From Nonomuraea roseoviolacea subsp. carminata (GTDB taxonomy: Bacteria; Actinomycetota; Actinomycetes; Streptosporangiales; Streptosporangiaceae): a stretch of DNA of 64,000 nt. Below are positions 8,317 to 18,011 of this stretch, piece after piece. The notes beneath the pieces are model-generated. The model did no database searches, had not been told where the DNA came from, and saw nothing but the letters and a program-made list of their open reading frames with translations. The stretch lies in assembly GCF_024172185.1 (NCBI RefSeq), contig NZ_JAMZEC010000001.1, positions 9,151,001 to 9,215,000 of the forward strand, in the 5' to 3' direction. Every line of letters starts with the position of its first letter. Positions within the stretch are counted from its first letter, which is position 1. A program made the position numbers and the translations under genes.

Positions 8317-9083
8317 CCCTCGACATCACCGACCTCAAGGTCACGATCGGCGGCAGGGAGATCCTGCGCGGCGTGGACCTGTCGCTCCAGGAGGGGCGGG
8401 TCCACGGCCTGGCCGGGGAGAGCGGGTCCGGCAAGACCATGACCGGCCTGGCCGTGCTGGGCCTGCTGCCGCACGGCGCGCGGGCCACCGGCCGCATCGC
8501 GCTCGGCGAGCGCGACCTGCTGACGCTGCCGCCCCGCGAGCTGAACAAGGTGCGCGGCGGCGAGGTGGCCATGGTCTTCCAGGACCCGGCGACGAGCCTG
8601 CACCCCATGCTGTCGGTGGGCAGGCAGCTCACCGAGCACATGCGCCACCACCTCAGGCTGGACAGGCGGGAGGCGCGGGCCCGGGCGGTGGAGCTGCTCG
8701 GCAAGGTCCGCATCCCGGGCGCCGAGGAGGCGTACGGCCGCTTCCCGCACCAGTTCTCGGGCGGCATGCGCCAGCGCATCGCGATCGCGATCGCGCTGGC
8801 CTGCTCGCCGCGGGTGCTCATCGCCGACGAGCCGACGACCGCGCTCGACGTGACCGTGCAGGCCGGCGTGCTGCGGCTGCTGCGCGGCCTGTGCGACGAG
8901 CTGGGGCTGGCGGTGCTGCTGGTCACGCACGACCTCGGGGTCATGTCGGCGATCGCCGACGAGGTGAGCGTGATGAAGGACGGGCTCGTCGTCGAGACGG
9001 GGCCGCGCGGCAAGGTGCTGCGGGAGCCGTCGCACGCCTACACCCGCTCGCTGCTGGACTCGCTGCCTGGGGAGACCGCATGA
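8313..9083 (+). CDS. ABC transporter ATPase, DppD/OppD type
   Basis: 256 residues from a GTG overlapping the previous stop. Walker A GESGSGKT (about residues 36-43), the Q-loop in VFQDPATSLHP, signature FSGGMRQR, Walker B VLIADEPTTALD and the H-switch VTHDLG are all intact. It ends soon after the H-loop (SLLDSLPGETA) and lacks the C-terminal cysteine-containing oligopeptide domain seen in its partner, so it is short for the family. It powers the transporter together with the next gene. Confidence 0.9.
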   Translation: MTLDITDLKVTIGGREILRGVDLSLQEGRVHGLAGESGSGKTMTGLAVLGLLPHGARATGRIALGERDLLTLPPRELNKVRGGEVAMVFQDPATSLHPMLSVGRQLTEHMRHHLRLDRREARARAVELLGKVRIPGAEEAYGRFPHQFSGGMRQRIAIAIALACSPRVLIADEPTTALDVTVQAGVLRLLRGLCDELGLAVLLVTHDLGVMSAIADEVSVMKDGLVVETGPRGKVLREPSHAYTRSLLDSLPGETA

Positions 9084-9985
9084 CGCTGGAAATCAAGGAT
9101 CTGGTGGTCGAGCACCGCTCCCCCGGGCGTCCCGTGGTGCGGGCCGTGGCGGGGGCCAGCCTCACGGTGCGGCCCGGCGAGGTCGTCGGGCTGGTCGGCG
9201 AGTCGGGGTGCGGCAAGTCGACGCTGGCCCGCGCGGTGTGCGGGCTGAACCCGGTCACCGAGGGGTCGATCACGTTCGAGGGCGCGCCGGTGACGCCGCT
9301 GGGGCTGCGCCGTCGTACGCTGACGGGCGTCCAGATGGTGTTCCAGGACCCGTACGCGTCGCTGAACCCGCGCCGGCGCGTCGGTGACCAGATCGCCGAC
9401 GGCCTGCGGACCGCGCGCGACGGCGAGACGGACCCGGCCGACCTGCTGGAGCGGGTGGGGCTGCCGCGCGAGTTCGCCGGGCGGCATCCGCACGAGTTCT
9501 CGGGCGGGCAGCGGCAGCGGATCGCGATCGCGCGGGCGCTGGCGGCCCGGCCGCGGATGCTGATCGGCGACGAGCCGATCTCGGCGCTGGACGCCTCGGC
9601 GCAGGCGCAGGTCGCGACGCTGATGCGGGACCTGGCGGTGGACTCGGGCGCGGGGCTGCTGTTCATCAGCCACGACCTGTCGGTGGTGCGGCTGATCGCC
9701 GACCGGATCGCCGTCATGTACCTGGGGCGGATCGTCGAGATCGGCGACACGGCCGAGGTGTGGGACAACCCCCGTCACCCGTACACGCAGGCGCTGCTGC
9801 GGGCGATCCCCCAGCCCGACGGCATGGGGGTGCTGCCGGAGGAGCTGCCCGGGGACGTGCCCGACCCGGCCGCGCCGCCGGAGGGGTGCCGGTTCCACCC
9901 GCGTTGCCCGTTCGCGATGGACGTGTGCCGGGTGAAGGAGCCCGAGCCGGGCCCGGTGGCCTGCTGGCTGCACGAGCCGGCGTGA
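9080..9985 (+). CDS. ABC transporter ATPase, DppF/OppF type
   Basis: 301 residues from an ATG in an ATGA overlap. Walker A GESGCGKST, FQDPYASLNPRR, signature FSGGQRQR, Walker B MLIGDEPISALD and SHDLSVVR are intact. The C-terminal oligo_HPY region carries CRFHPRCPFAMDVC, whose cysteines bind an Fe-S cluster in some family members (family knowledge). The stop overlaps the start of the M24-like gene, which ties that gene to peptide uptake. Confidence 0.9.
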   Translation: MTLEIKDLVVEHRSPGRPVVRAVAGASLTVRPGEVVGLVGESGCGKSTLARAVCGLNPVTEGSITFEGAPVTPLGLRRRTLTGVQMVFQDPYASLNPRRRVGDQIADGLRTARDGETDPADLLERVGLPREFAGRHPHEFSGGQRQRIAIARALAARPRMLIGDEPISALDASAQAQVATLMRDLAVDSGAGLLFISHDLSVVRLIADRIAVMYLGRIVEIGDTAEVWDNPRHPYTQALLRAIPQPDGMGVLPEELPGDVPDPAAPPEGCRFHPRCPFAMDVCRVKEPEPGPVACWLHEPA

Positions 9986-11187
9986 CCACCGACGGGGGGC
10001 GTCCCCGGCCCGAGGCCGGGGACGGCGGGTCGGCGGCGGTCGCGGGCGTCCCGGAAGGGGCCTTCCTGGACGCGGGTGTTCCGGACGGGACCTTCCTGGA
10101 GGAAGGTGTTCCGGACGGGACCTTCCTGGAGGAAGGTGTTCCGGACGGAGGCGTTCCGGACGGGGGCGGGCGGCTCGCGGTCGTGCGGGACGCCATGGCC
10201 GCCGCGGGGGTGGACGCGCTGGTGCTGCGCCCCTCCCCCGACTTCCGTTTCCTCGGCGGCGCGGGCGGCGGGTTCCTCGTGGTCACGCCGGAGGTGTGCG
10301 CGGAGACGGGCGAGCCGGACCGGCTCGTCCCGGCCGGGGCGCGGCGGGTCGGGGTGGACCCGGAGATGCGGGTGCGCGAGCTGTTCGGGCTGTCGCTGGA
10401 GGCGGAGCTGGTGCCGGCGGCGGCCGTGCTGGCGCCGCTGCGGCTGCGCAAGGAGCCCGAGGAGGTCGAGGCGGTGGCGCGGGCCGCCCGCACGGCCGAG
10501 GCGGTGCTGGCCGAGGCGCGGGAGCTGGCCTGGTTCGGCGCGACCGAGCGGGCGATGGCGCGGCGGCTGGCCGGGATGCTGCTGGAGTCCGGCTGCGAGG
10601 AGATCCTGTCGGTGGTGGTCGCGGCGGGCGAGCACACCGCCCGGCCGTCGCACCGGCCCGGCGAGCGGGTGATCAACCCGGGTGACGCGCTGCACGTGTC
10701 GCTGTGCGGGCGATGGGACGGGTACTGCGCGGAGGTGGCGCGGGTCTACGCGGTGGCCGAGCCGCCTGACGACTTCGAGGCGATGTACTCGGTGGTGCTC
10801 GCCGCGCACGCCGCGGCCCGGCGGGCGGTGCGGCCGGGGGTCGCCGCCTCGGAGGTGGCCGTGGCCGCGCGCGAGGTGATCGACGGCAGTGGGTACGGCC
10901 GGTTCGCCGCCCCGCACGCGGGGCGGGGGGTCGGGCTGAGCCACCAGGAGGGGCCGTGGCTGCGGGCGGGCGACGACACGCCCCTGGCGGCGGGGATGAC
11001 GCTGTGCGTGGAGCCGGCGATCTACGTGCCGGAGCTGTTCGGGGCGCGGGTGGCGGACGTGGTGGTGTGCGGGGCGGACGGGGCGGCGCCGCTGAACGCG
11101 GGAGTGATCGCGGGCGGGGAGACGGACGGCGGGGAGACGAACGGCCCGGGCGTGGCGGCGGGGGCGCTGTGGGTGCTGGACCGGTGA
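9982..11187 (+). CDS. M24-fold (pita-bread) protein with degenerate metal site
   Basis: 401 residues from a GTG overlapping the DppF stop. Residues 1-60 are repetitive; 62-150 fit a reduced creatinase N-domain and 160-395 the pita-bread fold. Against the five ligands of methionine aminopeptidase (D97, D108, H171, E204, E235), the aligned residues here are S240, E251, R315, E344 and A358, so only one is unchanged; the second His motif (H321 in SHQEGP) is kept. A working binuclear metallopeptidase is therefore unlikely. Creatinase is the known precedent for a metal-free enzyme of this fold. Its place in the transporter operon suggests processing or sensing of the imported compound. Confidence 0.75.
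   Translation: MTTDGGRPRPEAGDGGSAAVAGVPEGAFLDAGVPDGTFLEEGVPDGTFLEEGVPDGGVPDGGGRLAVVRDAMAAAGVDALVLRPSPDFRFLGGAGGGFLVVTPEVCAETGEPDRLVPAGARRVGVDPEMRVRELFGLSLEAELVPAAAVLAPLRLRKEPEEVEAVARAARTAEAVLAEARELAWFGATERAMARRLAGMLLESGCEEILSVVVAAGEHTARPSHRPGERVINPGDALHVSLCGRWDGYCAEVARVYAVAEPPDDFEAMYSVVLAAHAAARRAVRPGVAASEVAVAAREVIDGSGYGRFAAPHAGRGVGLSHQEGPWLRAGDDTPLAAGMTLCVEPAIYVPELFGARVADVVVCGADGAAPLNAGVIAGGETDGGETNGPGVAAGALWVLDR
10051..10165 (+). repeat. 30-bp in-frame tandem repeat, about 3.5 copies
   Basis: Units 10081-10110 and 10111-10140 are identical; 10051-10080 is a diverged copy and 10141-10165 holds half-units of 15 bp. They encode GVPDGTFLEE repeats at residues about 24-60 of the M24-like protein. 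Exact identity of neighbouring copies points to recent duplication or replication slippage. The period is a multiple of 3, so the frame survives. Confidence 0.9.
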
Positions 11188-11277
11188 CGGTGCCCCGCCG
11201 TGGGTGCCGCCACACCACGACCCTGATGTACGGTTCTATGCAACCATGCCGGATAAATCATTTTTAAGGTTGTTTGG

Positions 11278-11589
11278 GTGTTGTTTGAGAAGGGATGGGC
11301 GGCGTCCCCCCTGCGGTGGCTGATGGACACCCTGGGGCGCGCCCAGCTGGAACGGATGGCGGGCGAGCCCGGCCTCCTGGCGGCGGTGGACCAGCACGCG
11401 GCGGCGCTGCGCGACGCGATCGCGCTCGACCGCGAGACGCTCGGCGACTACCTGCTGGGCTTCGCCGACGAGCTGCGGCACCTCGGCTGGACCTTCCGCG
11501 GCGAGCCGGACGCCGTCTCCCTCCGGCTGACCGCCATCTGCTGGCTCACCCACGAGCTCGGGCTGCTGGCCGACGAGTCCCCCGCCTGA
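11278..11589 (+). CDS. Small conserved actinobacterial protein (possible DUF6401 family)
   Basis: 103 residues from a GTG at 11278; a TTG follows at once and AAGG lies 8 bases upstream, so the start is uncertain. The sequence is mostly alpha-helical (LGRAQLERMAGEPGLLAAVD; DRETLGDYLLGFADELRHLG) with no signal or membrane segment. The length and the RWLMDTLGRAQL opening recall the actinobacterial DUF6401 family, some of which lie near natural-product genes; I am not certain. The A/T-rich 70 bp upstream suggests its own promoter. Confidence 0.55.
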   Translation: MLFEKGWAASPLRWLMDTLGRAQLERMAGEPGLLAAVDQHAAALRDAIALDRETLGDYLLGFADELRHLGWTFRGEPDAVSLRLTAICWLTHELGLLADESPA

Positions 11590-11603
11590 ACCCGCGAGCA
11601 CCG

Positions 11604-11636
11604 GGGCCTGGGCGCGCCACTAGTGCGCCCAGGCCC
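11604..11636. terminator. Strong hairpin between convergent genes
   Basis: A perfect 12-bp stem (GGGCCTGGGCGC with GCGCCCAGGCCC) around a 9-base loop lies in the 58 bp between the plus-strand stop at 11589 and the minus-strand stop at 11648. It can serve both directions. Confidence 0.7.
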
Positions 11637-11647
11637 GGGTGTCCGTG

Positions 11648-12637
11648 TCAGACGTCGCGGCCGGGGTCGGGGCCGAGGCCGCCCCTCGGGCCGCCCTCGG
11701 TCCACGGGCGGTCCTCGCCGGTCCGGCCGGTCGGGCCCTGCCCGGTGGGCCGGCCCGGTTCCATGGGCTGGCCGGGAGGCATCGGCTGGCCGGACGGCAT
11801 GGACTCGCCCGAAGGCGTCGTCCGGCCTGACGGAGGGGTGCCGCCCATCTCGCCCGCCCGCTCGGCGCGCGGCGGCGCGCCGGCCGTCTCGGGCGCCCTG
11901 GCGGCCTCGGTCTCCGGAGCCATCCGCCGGGCGTCCTCGCGGCCGCGCTGGTACGCCTCGGCCTGCGCCCGCGCCTGCGGCGCCTGGCTCTCCACGTGGG
12001 CGAGCCAGCGGTCCCACCGCTCCTGCATCGGCCGCACCATGCCGCCGCCGACGCCGATCGCGATGATGGCGCCGATGGTCGCGAGCACGGTGATGAGCAC
12101 CGGCGTGGTGACCGTGGTGGCGACGCCGATCTGGTTCAGGGCGGCGATGATACCCAGCGCCCAGATGAACACGGAGGCGGCCGTCGCGAGCCACCGGCCG
12201 TACGAGAGGCCGCCCAGCAAGCTGGCCAGGAGATCGCGGACGGCGGCGGCGATGGCGCCGGCCACCACCACGATGATGATCGCGACGATCGCCTTGGGCA
12301 GCCAGGCCACCACACCGGTCAGCAGCGCCGAGATGGGGTTGGGCCCGAACACGCTGAAGGCGATCTGCAGCGTGACCAACAAGATCGCGTAGTAGATGAG
12401 CTTGGCGACCAGACCGCTGGCATCGTAGCGGCTGCGCTCCATCACTCGCCCCATGCCGCTGCGCTGCACCGCGCGGTCGAAGCCCACCCGCTCCAGGATC
12501 TTGTCGGCCACCTTCGCCAGCAGCTTGGCGATCAGCCAGCCGATGACGAGTATGACGATGAAGGCGATCAGCCTGGGGACGAATGTGGCGATCTGCCGGA
12601 AGACGTCCGTCAGGCCTTGGCCGAAGTTGATGTTCAC
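11648..12637 (-). CDS. MscS-like membrane protein with conserved TM helices
   Basis: 329 residues from a GTG at 12637 with AAGGAGG 8 bases upstream. Residues 15-210 hold five hydrophobic helices arranged as two conserved TM-helix repeats (LIAFIVILVIGWLIAKLLAK; AIVAIIIVVVAGAIAAAVRD), each followed by an LL-(S/A)-G-type motif as in the CmpX/small MscS-like group. The soluble beta domain of true MscS is absent. The last 110 residues are a Pro/Gly/Met-rich tail with PSGQPMPPGQPMEPG repeats. A role in membrane tension or ion flux is inferred from the family only. Confidence 0.7.
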   Translation of the reverse strand: MNINFGQGLTDVFRQIATFVPRLIAFIVILVIGWLIAKLLAKVADKILERVGFDRAVQRSGMGRVMERSRYDASGLVAKLIYYAILLVTLQIAFSVFGPNPISALLTGVVAWLPKAIVAIIIVVVAGAIAAAVRDLLASLLGGLSYGRWLATAASVFIWALGIIAALNQIGVATTVTTPVLITVLATIGAIIAIGVGGGMVRPMQERWDRWLAHVESQAPQARAQAEAYQRGREDARRMAPETEAARAPETAGAPPRAERAGEMGGTPPSGRTTPSGESMPSGQPMPPGQPMEPGRPTGQGPTGRTGEDRPWTEGGPRGGLGPDPGRDV

Positions 12638-12740
12638 GGTTTCCTCCTTCGAGGATCCATCGCAGCAAAGGCACTACCCAAGACCGGACATTTAACGCAC
12701 TCTCCGCGATCAGGCACGCGCCCACCGCCATATCGGACAT

Positions 12741-12803
12741 CGATCGCGCAGGTCAAGAGACATCCACTCGCGTCTCACCGTGTGTAATCGCCGATCGCGC
12801 AGG
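12741..12803 (+). promoter_or_regulatory. 12-bp direct repeat before the 12818 gene
   Basis: CGATCGCGCAGG occurs at 12741-12752 and 12792-12803, 51 bp apart (about five helical turns), and the second copy ends 14 bp before the start codon. It could be a paired operator or a chance repeat; nothing else supports either. Confidence 0.3.
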
Positions 12804-12817
12804 GTAATGATCAGGTC

Positions 12818-13381
12818 ATGCTGCGCATCGGCGTCTCGGGCATGCACGGCTCGGCGGACATGGTCATCTGCGGGTGGCGCGACGGCCGGCCGGGCCGGCT
12901 CCGCACCGGCGTCAAGCTCGTCTTCGAGGCCGGCGGCGTCGTCCCCCGCCTGCCGGGGCTGCGTACCGGCACCCGGATCGCCCGCGGCGCGGAGGCCGTC
13001 GCCCGGGAGCTGCGTGACGGCGTGGACGTGGTGCTCACCGCGCCCGGCGACCCCGCCTCGGTCGTCGTGGCCGCGGGCATGTGGCACTACGGCTGGACGG
13101 CAGAGGACGTGGGGGCGCTGGCGGGCGCCACGGTCGCGGGCCTGGCGCTGGCCGGGCAGCGCGCGCCCTGCGTCATGGAGATCCGCCGCGACGGCGGCGC
13201 CGCGCTCGACGGAGAGGTGAAGGCGGACGCGGTGCTCGCCTTCCTGGCCGCGCGCTTCCGGGCGGGCCGCTACCCGACGCCGGTGGTGACGGTCCTGCTC
13301 GACTCGGTACGGCTCAGCCAGGAGGCGCCGTACCGCGTGCGCATCGCCCCCTGCGCGGGCGAGCCCGCCCACGTCCGGTAG
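12818..13381 (+). CDS. Hypothetical protein, 187 residues
   Basis: ATG at 12818; AGGG and TCAGG-like sequences lie upstream but the ribosome site is weak. I do not recognise a family. There is no signal peptide or membrane helix. The sequence alternates short hydrophobic strands (DMVICGWR, DVVLTAPGDP, PVVTVLLDSVRLS) with basic segments. It stands alone between an MscS-like gene and the enolase-family gene and has normal high-G+C codon use. Confidence 0.55.
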   Translation: MLRIGVSGMHGSADMVICGWRDGRPGRLRTGVKLVFEAGGVVPRLPGLRTGTRIARGAEAVARELRDGVDVVLTAPGDPASVVVAAGMWHYGWTAEDVGALAGATVAGLALAGQRAPCVMEIRRDGGAALDGEVKADAVLAFLAARFRAGRYPTPVVTVLLDSVRLSQEAPYRVRIAPCAGEPAHVR

Positions 13382-13503
13382 GCGCGGGATCGCGACGGGC
13401 GGCGGGCGGGGGCCCGGCCGCAGCGCCTACCGTAGGACGCGGGTGGCCCCCGCGCGCCGGGTGCCTCCGACCAGGACCAGCACCCGTGGAGCAGGGAGTC
13501 AGC

Positions 13504-14604
13504 GTGAAGATTACTGGAGTCGAGCTGCGGCGGATCGCGATGCCGCTGGTGGCGCCGTTCCGCACGTCGTTCGGCACTGAGACGGCTCGTGACGTGCTGC
13601 TGGTCCGGGTCGTGACGCCCGAGGCCGAGGGCTGGGGCGAGTGCGTGGCGATGTCCGAGCCGCTCTACTCCTCGGAGTACGTGGACGGCGCGGCCGAGGT
13701 GATCCGCCGGTTCCTGCTGCCCGCGCTGCCGCCCTCCGTGGACGTCCACGCGGTGGGCCGCGCCCTTGAGCCGATCAAGGGGCACCGCATGGCCAAGGCC
13801 GCCCTGGAGACGGCCGTGCTCGACGCGCAGCTACGGGCGTCCGGCGAGTCGTTCGGCCGCTTCCTCGGCGCGGCGCGCGACCGGGTGCCGTGCGGCGTGT
13901 CGGTCGGCATCATGGACTCCGTCCCGCGCCTGCTCGACGCCGTCGAGGGCTACCTCGCCGAGGGTTACGTGCGGATCAAGCTGAAGATCGAGCCCGGCTG
14001 GGACGTGGAGCCGGTCCGCGCGGTGCGTGAGCGCTTCGGCGACGACCTGCTGCTCCAGGTCGACGCGAACGCCGCCTACACGCTGGTGGACGCCCCGCGC
14101 CTGGCCCAGCTCGACGCGTTCGACCTGCTGCTGATCGAGCAGCCGCTGGCCAACGACGACCTCGTGCAGCACGCCCGCCTGGCGCGCCGGCTGCGCACCC
14201 CGATCTGCCTGGACGAGTCGATCGAGTCGGCCGAGCACGCCGCCGCGGCGATCGAGCTGGGCTCCTGCTCGATCGTCAACATCAAGCCGGGCCGCATCGG
14301 CGGCTACCTGGAGGCCCGGCGCATCCACGACCTGTGCCGGGCCCACGGCGTGGCGGTGTGGTGCGGCGGCATGCTGGAGACCGGGCTCGGCCGGGCCGCG
14401 AACGTGGCGCTGGCCGCCCTGCCCGGCTTCACGCTGCCGGGCGACACCTCGGCCTCGCGCCGCTACTACGCCACCGACATCACCGCGCCGTTCGAGCTGA
14501 GCGACGGCCACCTGGACGTGCCGACCGGGCCCGGCCTGGGCGTGGACCCGGTCCCGTCGATCCTGGAGGAGGTCACCACGTCCACAGAGTGGATCCCGCT
14601 CTGA
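13504..14604 (+). CDS. N-succinylamino acid racemase / o-succinylbenzoate synthase (enolase superfamily)
   Basis: 366 residues from a GTG at 13504 after GGAGCAGGGAG. An N-terminal capping domain (1-120) precedes a TIM barrel with the full acid/base and Mg set: K159 and K161 (RIKLKIEPG), D187 (QVDAN), E212 (LIEQPL), D237 (CLDES) and K261 (NIKPGRIGG). Spacing equals that of Amycolatopsis NSAR (K163, D189, E214, D239, K263), shifted by two. The family interconverts N-acyl amino acids and many members also make o-succinylbenzoate for menaquinone. No other men gene is nearby, so racemization is the likelier role. Confidence 0.88.
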   Translation: MKITGVELRRIAMPLVAPFRTSFGTETARDVLLVRVVTPEAEGWGECVAMSEPLYSSEYVDGAAEVIRRFLLPALPPSVDVHAVGRALEPIKGHRMAKAALETAVLDAQLRASGESFGRFLGAARDRVPCGVSVGIMDSVPRLLDAVEGYLAEGYVRIKLKIEPGWDVEPVRAVRERFGDDLLLQVDANAAYTLVDAPRLAQLDAFDLLLIEQPLANDDLVQHARLARRLRTPICLDESIESAEHAAAAIELGSCSIVNIKPGRIGGYLEARRIHDLCRAHGVAVWCGGMLETGLGRAANVALAALPGFTLPGDTSASRRYYATDITAPFELSDGHLDVPTGPGLGVDPVPSILEEVTTSTEWIPL

Positions 14605-14650
14605 GGCGCGGGGGCCGCTTTCCGGCGTCCTTCCTGGGTAGGGGGTACGC

Positions 14651-14800
14651 ATGGCTACGCTCATGGACAAGCTGCGCGGGTACCTGCGCAGCCCTCAGGG
14701 TCAGCAGACGATGGAGAAGGCCAAGCGGATGGCGAGCGATCCGCAGAACCAGGAGAAGGCCCGCCGGTTCCTGGACAAGCTGCGCACCAAGCGCCACTGA
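14651..14800 (+). CDS. Small basic helical protein, 49 residues
   Basis: ATG at 14651 with GTAGGGGG about 5 bases upstream and TGA at 14798-14800, right before a strong hairpin. The product (MATLMDKLRGYLRSPQ..., ending LDKLRTKRH) is rich in Lys, Arg and Gln and predicted to be alpha-helical. No known function. It lies 46 bp after the racemase gene and may share its transcript. Good ribosome site, clean codon bias and a following terminator argue that it is real. Confidence 0.7.
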   Translation: MATLMDKLRGYLRSPQGQQTMEKAKRMASDPQNQEKARRFLDKLRTKRH

Positions 14801-14810
14801 GCCGGGAGTC

Positions 14811-14836
14811 CCCGGGGCCCCCATGAGGGCCCCGGG
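14811..14836. terminator. Hairpin after the 49-residue gene
   Basis: A perfect 10-bp stem (CCCGGGGCCC with GGGCCCCGGG) and a 6-base loop start 11 bp after the stop at 14800. The convergent beta-galactosidase gene ends at 14920, so it may serve both. Confidence 0.65.
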
Positions 14837-14852
14837 TCCCGGACGGCCGCGA

Positions 14853-17841
<2,989 letters not shown>

Positions 17842-18011
17842 CTAGAGGTTGCGGCCTGTTTCGTCAGCGATGAGCTGATTGGGGCGTGGGAGCCGAGCGT
17901 AAGTGTTGCTTGGGCTTGGGCGGGAATCTGTCGGTCTGCCGGGTCTTGGTTTCGGCCGGACGTCCCCGCAAGGTGGGACGGAGGGATCCGGACGAGGGAC
18001 GCGAGGGGGAC

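Noticed and set aside
9982-11187. Frameshift as the cause of missing M24 ligands
   Set aside because: The reading frame is continuous with neighbouring family motifs (GYC, SHQEGP, VEPAIY) in place, so the ligand changes are point substitutions.
11221-11277. Riboswitch before the 103-residue gene
   Set aside because: Short A/T-rich stretch only; no conserved riboswitch pairing could be built.
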